NCBI GenBank assembly: GCA_910586925.1
Contig: CAJUKG010000011.1
Location: 1 to 64,000, forward strand
DNA from: an uncultured Christensenellaceae bacterium
GTDB taxonomy: Bacteria; Bacillota; Clostridia; Christensenellales; Pumilibacteraceae
Direction: 5' to 3'
DNA: 64,000 nt
Both the position numbers and the translations under genes were made by a program. Positions 59,942 through 64,000 of the stretch are shown piece by piece. Under the pieces are notes generated by a model. It ran no database searches, was not told the origin of the DNA, and saw nothing but the letters and a program-made list of their open reading frames with translations. Position 1 is the stretch's first letter; each line of letters starts with the position of its first letter.

Positions 59942-60991
59942 TTACATCTTCAAGCCCGCGGAACCGAAGCCCTGCACTATGTACTTCTGCGCCGCTATAT
60001 ATACGATAAAGATAGGTATGCTCGTTATGACGAGCGACGCCATTATCTCGCCCGTCGTTACGCCGTCTATGCTCTGTATGGTCTGAAGCACCGCCTGAAC
60101 GGGCATCAGTTCGGGATACGCCGACAGCAACATCATAGGCCACAGATAGTCGTTCCACACGCCGATAAAGCAAAATACGGCGACGGTCGCGACTATAGGC
60201 TTGGAAAGCGGAAGTATCACTTTGAAGAATATCTTGAGATTGCCCGCGCCGTCTATTCTCGCCGCTTCCTCGTAGTCCTTGGGAATACTCTCGAAGAACT
60301 GCATGAAAAGGAATATGTTGAAAATACTTATGACAGCGGGCAGTATTACGCCCACCACCATCGTCGGACCTTTAAGCCCCAGCATATCCGTGACTATCGT
60401 GTATAACGGTATGATAGACGTTTCCACGGGCACGATTATCAAAAACAGTATTATGAACGTAAAGAACTTTTTGCCGGGAAAATTAAACTTCGACAGAACA
60501 TAGCCCGCAAGCCCGTTCACGAGTATGTTGAGCACTATCGCGATCGCCGCGTATATCAAGCTGTTGAGCGCGTTGCGCCATATGCCGTACTCGGTAAGCA
60601 CACGCCCGTAGTTGTCGAAAAACGTACCGAGGTTGGCAAAGTCGGGCAGGAACATCGCGATACCCGTCGCCCTGTCCGCCGCGAGCTGGCTTTTCGTGGA
60701 CACCGCGAGCATGTACAGTATGGGCAGAATGAATATCAGCGACAGCACCGCGCCCGCGACATACCAAGCTACGTCGAGCGCGATTTTCTTTTTGTTTTTG
60801 GGAATGCTCACCGATGCGTAGTCGTATATGAGCTGTGTGTCCACAAGCTCCGATTTTTCTATCTCCACCTGCTCCTCGAGCACTTTGTTGCTCTCGGCGT
60901 CGGGCGCGCCCGCAAGCGACGAGTCGTCCAGCCCGCGTTCTTCGAAAGATTCCAAAAGTTCCTGTTCCGAATTCAACGTCAGTTTTTCCAT
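59942..60991 (-). CDS. Carbohydrate ABC transporter permease, MalG-like
   Basis: This is a 349-residue permease with six membrane segments from about residue 75 and the ATPase-contact EAA motif EEAARIDGAGNLKIFFKVILP. About 70 N-terminal residues are hydrophilic and acidic, longer than usual for MalG-like proteins (typically about 280 residues). It starts one base after the MalF-like stop and precedes the LamG-GH32 gene by 25 nt. No ATPase gene is in the cluster; Firmicutes often share an MsmX/MsmK-type ATPase encoded elsewhere. Confidence 0.93.
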   Translation of the reverse strand: MEKLTLNSEQELLESFEERGLDDSSLAGAPDAESNKVLEEQVEIEKSELVDTQLIYDYASVSIPKNKKKIALDVAWYVAGAVLSLIFILPILYMLAVSTKSQLAADRATGIAMFLPDFANLGTFFDNYGRVLTEYGIWRNALNSLIYAAIAIVLNILVNGLAGYVLSKFNFPGKKFFTFIILFLIIVPVETSIIPLYTIVTDMLGLKGPTMVVGVILPAVISIFNIFLFMQFFESIPKDYEEAARIDGAGNLKIFFKVILPLSKPIVATVAVFCFIGVWNDYLWPMMLLSAYPELMPVQAVLQTIQSIDGVTTGEIMASLVITSIPIFIVYIAAQKYIVQGFGSAGLKM

Positions 60992-60992
60992 A

Positions 60993-61970
60993 TCAGTCCC
61001 CCTTCAAAACCTTGCGCTGTATGAACGTGACAATGCCTATCACTATCGTCATAAGCAACGCCACCGCCGCCGACAAGCCGACGAGATACGAGCCGTAACC
61101 CATTTCGTACATATAGTAGCTCAACGTCACGGTGTGCATCTTGTAGCCCGTCATCAACATGGGCTGGATCATCACGCGGCACGCGCCGACGAAAACGGTT
61201 ATCGTTATGTAAAGCAACGTGGACTTCAGTCCGGGCAGCGTGATATTCACGAACTTATCCCACGCGCCCGCGCCGTCGAGCGACGCCGCTTCGTACAGGT
61301 CGTCGCGTATATTCGTAAGCCCCGAACTGAAAATAAGCATTTGATAGCCGCAGCCCTGCCACGCGCTCATAATGACTATCCAGATCATTGCGGTTTCGGG
61401 ATCGCCGAGGAAGTCTATCGGTCCGATGCCGAAAACGGAAAGGAAAGAATTGAGCATGCCCGATTCGGTCGGCGCAAGTATCTGCAACCACAGGAACGAA
61501 GTGACCGTGAGCGATATGACGACGGGCGCGAAGAAGCAAACCTTAAACACCTTGACGCCCGGCTTTTTCCTGCTCGTGAACAGTGCAAGAACGAGCGCAA
61601 GCCCGATTTGAAGGGGCACGACGAATACGACGAATTTGAGCGTATTCAATATCGCATTATACAGCTCGCCGTGATTTCCGATTTCGTTGAACAGGGTTTT
61701 GAAATTATCGAACCCTACGAAATGAATGTCGTTCGGATAAAGCAAGTGATAATCCGTGAACGAATATCCCAGCGAAAAAAGTATCGGCAACAGTACAAAG
61801 ACGAACGCGAGTGTTATCGCGGGAGCCATCATTACGTAGCCCGCGATACACTGCTTCCAATGGTATTTGACATTGGCTCTTTTCGCCTTTACTATGTCGA
61901 CTGTTATCATCGTGCCGAGCACTGCGGCAAGCACGACGAGTATGATAATAGATATGGTGCCCATAAGCAA
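60993..61970 (-). CDS. Carbohydrate ABC transporter permease, MalF-like
   Basis: This is a 325-residue permease with six to seven membrane segments and the EAA motif YEAASLDGAGAWDKFVNITLP. It pairs with the MalG-like permease to form the membrane channel for an oligosaccharide, probably fructan-derived from the surrounding GH32 genes. It follows the binding-protein gene by 18 nt, and its stop codon is one base from the next start. Confidence 0.93.
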   Translation of the reverse strand: MLMGTISIIILVVLAAVLGTMITVDIVKAKRANVKYHWKQCIAGYVMMAPAITLAFVFVLLPILFSLGYSFTDYHLLYPNDIHFVGFDNFKTLFNEIGNHGELYNAILNTLKFVVFVVPLQIGLALVLALFTSRKKPGVKVFKVCFFAPVVISLTVTSFLWLQILAPTESGMLNSFLSVFGIGPIDFLGDPETAMIWIVIMSAWQGCGYQMLIFSSGLTNIRDDLYEAASLDGAGAWDKFVNITLPGLKSTLLYITITVFVGACRVMIQPMLMTGYKMHTVTLSYYMYEMGYGSYLVGLSAAVALLMTIVIGIVTFIQRKVLKGD

Positions 61971-61988
61971 CCCTCCACCACGTTGATA

Positions 61989-63347
61989 TTAACGGTTACG
62001 GTTGATTTTATCCTGCAAACTGCTCGCACGTTCGTTGAGCGTCGTCAATACGTCTTTGCCGCCATTCGTAAAGTCGTCGAGCATGAGGTTGAATTCTGTG
62101 GTAAAGTCGGCGTAAGCCGTCATTGCGGGACGCGCTTTTCCCGTCGCGAGCAACTGATCGCGGAAGAACTTTTCGGGCGTATTCTCCGTATACTTCGCAT
62201 CCGTTCTCGCGTTCAACATTCCCGTTTTGTCGGCAATCGTCTGCGCGCTCTCCGCCGAGGTGAGCCATTTTATAAGCTCGACGGCGACCGATTTATCGCG
62301 TATGCCGTTGTCGGTGATCCCGAAGCACCAGCTGCCCGTAGCCGAAGCGGCGGACGCTTTGCTCGCGCTCGGATAAGGGAGTATGTCCCAACCCTCGCCG
62401 TAACCGCCGTTGAAGTTGCCGCTGTAACTGCCTTTGAGCTGAGTGATCGTCCAGCCCGCCGAAAGGAACATCGCGACCGAACCCGCCTCGTTCTGCTTTT
62501 TGGAAAGGAAGTCTGTGCTGCCGATATTCTTGTTAGTATACTTGTTGTCTATGCACTTCTTGATGAACTCCACGCCTTTTGCGGTGTTCTCGCTGTTGAA
62601 GTGATTGGTGACAGTTTTGCCGTCCGCGGTCGCGTAATCGCCGCCCGCCGAATAACCGAACGGATACATGAGGAACGTGCGTGTTTCTTTATCGGACGAG
62701 CCGAGCTGGAAATCGACGGGATTGGAACAGCCTGCCGATTTGAGCTTGCCGCACACTTTATAAAAGTCGTCGTACGTCCAACCGTTCTTCTTGTAGCTTT
62801 CTATTTCCGAGTCCTTTATCTTTGCTTTTGAAAACCATTCTTTATTGATATAGAAACCCGCGCTCGCCTCTTGAATGGGAAGCCCGTAAACGTTGCCGTT
62901 GTATTTCGGAATGGAGTTCGGCACGAATTCGTTGACGTAATCGCCCAAAAGCTCGGTGGAATTGTACAGCATGCCGCTCTGTGCATAGCCCGCGCAAAGA
63001 GGTGCGTCGTAAGCTATTATATCGTACAGCGCGCCGCCGCCGTCCTTGTATTTTTGAGTGAGCGTCGTTTGATATTGATTGACTCCGGCCGACTGGTTCA
63101 CGTATTCCGCTTCGACGATTATCTCGTTGTTGTGCGCGGTCACAAAAGCGTCGATGACCTCTTTATAAGCGGTCGCCTCGGGCGTGCCGCTCGCTTTATG
63201 GAACATGATCGTGACGATCTTATTGCCATATTCGTCCACGCGGCTTTCAAGCTCGTTCGGCGTAGAGCCGCAAGCCGCAAGCGGAACGAGCGATACCGCC
63301 GCGCACGTCGCCGCGATGATCTTGTTTAGAATCTTGCCTGTTTTCAT
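61989..63347 (-). CDS. Extracellular sugar-binding lipoprotein of the ABC transporter
   Basis: This is a 452-residue family 1 solute-binding protein with lipobox VPLAACGST. The mature part has IVTIMFHKASGTPEATAYKEVIDAF-like start (landmarks FHKASGTPE and AYKEVIDAF), a hinge region with GNVYGLPIQEASAGFYINKEW, and W/G-rich sugar-contact regions (SAGWTITQL and GEGWDILPYP). It delivers sugar to the MalF/G-like permeases. It follows the LacI-type gene by 20 nt in the same operon. Confidence 0.93.
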   Translation of the reverse strand: MKTGKILNKIIAATCAAVSLVPLAACGSTPNELESRVDEYGNKIVTIMFHKASGTPEATAYKEVIDAFVTAHNNEIIVEAEYVNQSAGVNQYQTTLTQKYKDGGGALYDIIAYDAPLCAGYAQSGMLYNSTELLGDYVNEFVPNSIPKYNGNVYGLPIQEASAGFYINKEWFSKAKIKDSEIESYKKNGWTYDDFYKVCGKLKSAGCSNPVDFQLGSSDKETRTFLMYPFGYSAGGDYATADGKTVTNHFNSENTAKGVEFIKKCIDNKYTNKNIGSTDFLSKKQNEAGSVAMFLSAGWTITQLKGSYSGNFNGGYGEGWDILPYPSASKASAASATGSWCFGITDNGIRDKSVAVELIKWLTSAESAQTIADKTGMLNARTDAKYTENTPEKFFRDQLLATGKARPAMTAYADFTTEFNLMLDDFTNGGKDVLTTLNERASSLQDKINRNR

Positions 63348-63367
63348 AATAACCTCCGAAAACTTTT

Positions 63368-64000
63368 TTATTGTTTGGTAGTAGCTCCTACTACGAATGT
63401 GCCGTTGTGAACAGTCCTGACAGGAGTTTCGCGTCCCTCTATCTTGTCTATGAGAAGTTTAACCGCCGACGCCGACATTGCCTCTATGGGCTGTTGAATA
63501 CAAGTCATCGCGCCGCCCCAAATATCGAATACTCCGTCGTACGAAACGAGCTGACAGTCGTCGGGAAACTTTTTGCCGACCGACGCGCTCATGGCGTAAA
63601 ACGCCTGCGCTATGCTGTAGCCCGATGCGAACACGCCGTCCACGTCGCCGTACATATCGAGAAACTTTTTTACGAGCATCTCCTCGTCGCCGTGACCTAT
63701 TACCTCGTTGACCGCTATCTCCTCCATGCCGTGCGATCTCATGACGTCCCTGTACGCCTTTTCGCGGTACATGACTTCCGACTCGACTATCGGCTTCGTG
63801 CCGATGAAACCGACGCGCTTGCAACCCCTTTGCAAAAGATACTCCACGCCGTTTTTCGTCGCTTCGTAGTTATCGCTCGTCACGTACGGGATCCCGTCCG
63901 CGAGATGTCGGTCTATGGAAACGAGGGGCAATCCCTCGAATTCTTCGGGATCGTGATCGAAGTGAGTGACGAATATCGCGCCGTCCACTTCCCGCTTTTC
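63368..64000 (-). CDS. LacI-family transcriptional regulator, 5' end outside window
   Basis: The visible 210 or so residues are the sugar-sensing domain of a LacI/PurR-type regulator: PLVSIDRHLADGIPYVTSDNYEATKNGVEYLL, RVGFIGTKP, and the C-terminal LVSYDGVFDIWGGAMTCIQQPIEAMSASAVKLLID (landmarks VSIDRHL, GFIGTKP, CIQQPIEAM). The N-terminal DNA-binding part lies beyond 64000; the frame is open to the window edge. Position at the head of the transporter/GH32 operon suggests it represses the locus in the absence of fructan-derived sugar. Its operator is not in the window. Confidence 0.9.
   Translation of the reverse strand, partial: EKREVDGAIFVTHFDHDPEEFEGLPLVSIDRHLADGIPYVTSDNYEATKNGVEYLLQRGCKRVGFIGTKPIVESEVMYREKAYRDVMRSHGMEEIAVNEVIGHGDEEMLVKKFLDMYGDVDGVFASGYSIAQAFYAMSASVGKKFPDDCQLVSYDGVFDIWGGAMTCIQQPIEAMSASAVKLLIDKIEGRETPVRTVHNGTFVVGATTKQ

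Noticed and set aside
1..64000. tRNA, rRNA genes or CRISPR arrays
   Set aside because: No cloverleaf-like or rRNA sequence and no regularly spaced short repeats were found by eye; a covariance-model scan was not possible.

Overview
The window looks like chromosome from an uncultured, probably gut-associated member of Clostridia (Bacillota). The evidence is Gram-positive-type lipoprotein signals with no outer-membrane genes, consensus sigma-A-like promoters with 17-bp spacers, AGGAGG-type ribosome binding sites, a DUF5685 gene, an AgrCA/LytTR-type two-component system, BspA-type leucine-rich lipoproteins, and sugar ABC transporters without their own ATPase. I cannot place it below class. Almost every chromosomal gene is on the minus strand, so this is probably one leading-strand replichore arm with the origin to the right.

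Layout. Bases 1 to about 1,990 are the AT-rich right end of an integrated element (excisionase-like gene, tyrosine integrase) abutting the 3' end of secA. From 2 to 31 kb are mostly housekeeping genes: secA, upp-uraA, an orphan OmpR-type regulator, a P-type ATPase, a TM1266-type ACT protein with an SsuA/SsuC-like ABC pair, an acyltransferase/acyl-CoA ligase/MBL operon, a PfkB kinase with a Na/Pi symporter, a CBS/CorC protein, a histidine kinase, and a run of aspartate-type aminotransferase, P-loop protein, threonine-synthase-like protein, trpS, DUF5685 and J-like protein. From 30 to 34 kb is a zinc-ribbon TIR protein with a zinc-ribbon SPFH protein. From 34 to 44 kb are surface functions: an MBOAT acyltransferase with two SGNH/leucine-rich hybrids, a large BspA-like lipoprotein, and an AgrC/AgrA-like pair. 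From 44 to 64 kb is a carbohydrate locus.

The carbohydrate locus reads as a Gram-positive fructan-use cluster: LacI regulator (cut by the window end), binding protein, two permeases, an extracellular LamG-GH32 lipoprotein, two lipoproteins built from eight related NGGFE...GW modules, and a cytoplasmic GH32. Next to it is a lipoprotein, four-helix membrane protein and membrane-anchored permuted GH3 operon. The likely flow is capture and cutting of fructan at the surface, import through MalF/G-like permeases using a shared ATPase encoded elsewhere, and final hydrolysis inside.

The most unusual signals are these. A G9 tract forms part of the exactly 17-bp spacer of the BspA lipoprotein promoter, which is the geometry of a phase-variable promoter. 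A G10 tract sits at the agrC/agrA junction where its length sets the kinase C-terminus, and further G tracts lie in surface and sensor genes. A threonine-synthase homologue has Gly where the PLP lysine should be. An extracellular GH32 has Glu at the Asp nucleophile position. A TIR-SPFH pair shares zinc ribbons. Several promoters have a -10 box almost touching the start codon, suggesting leaderless transcripts.
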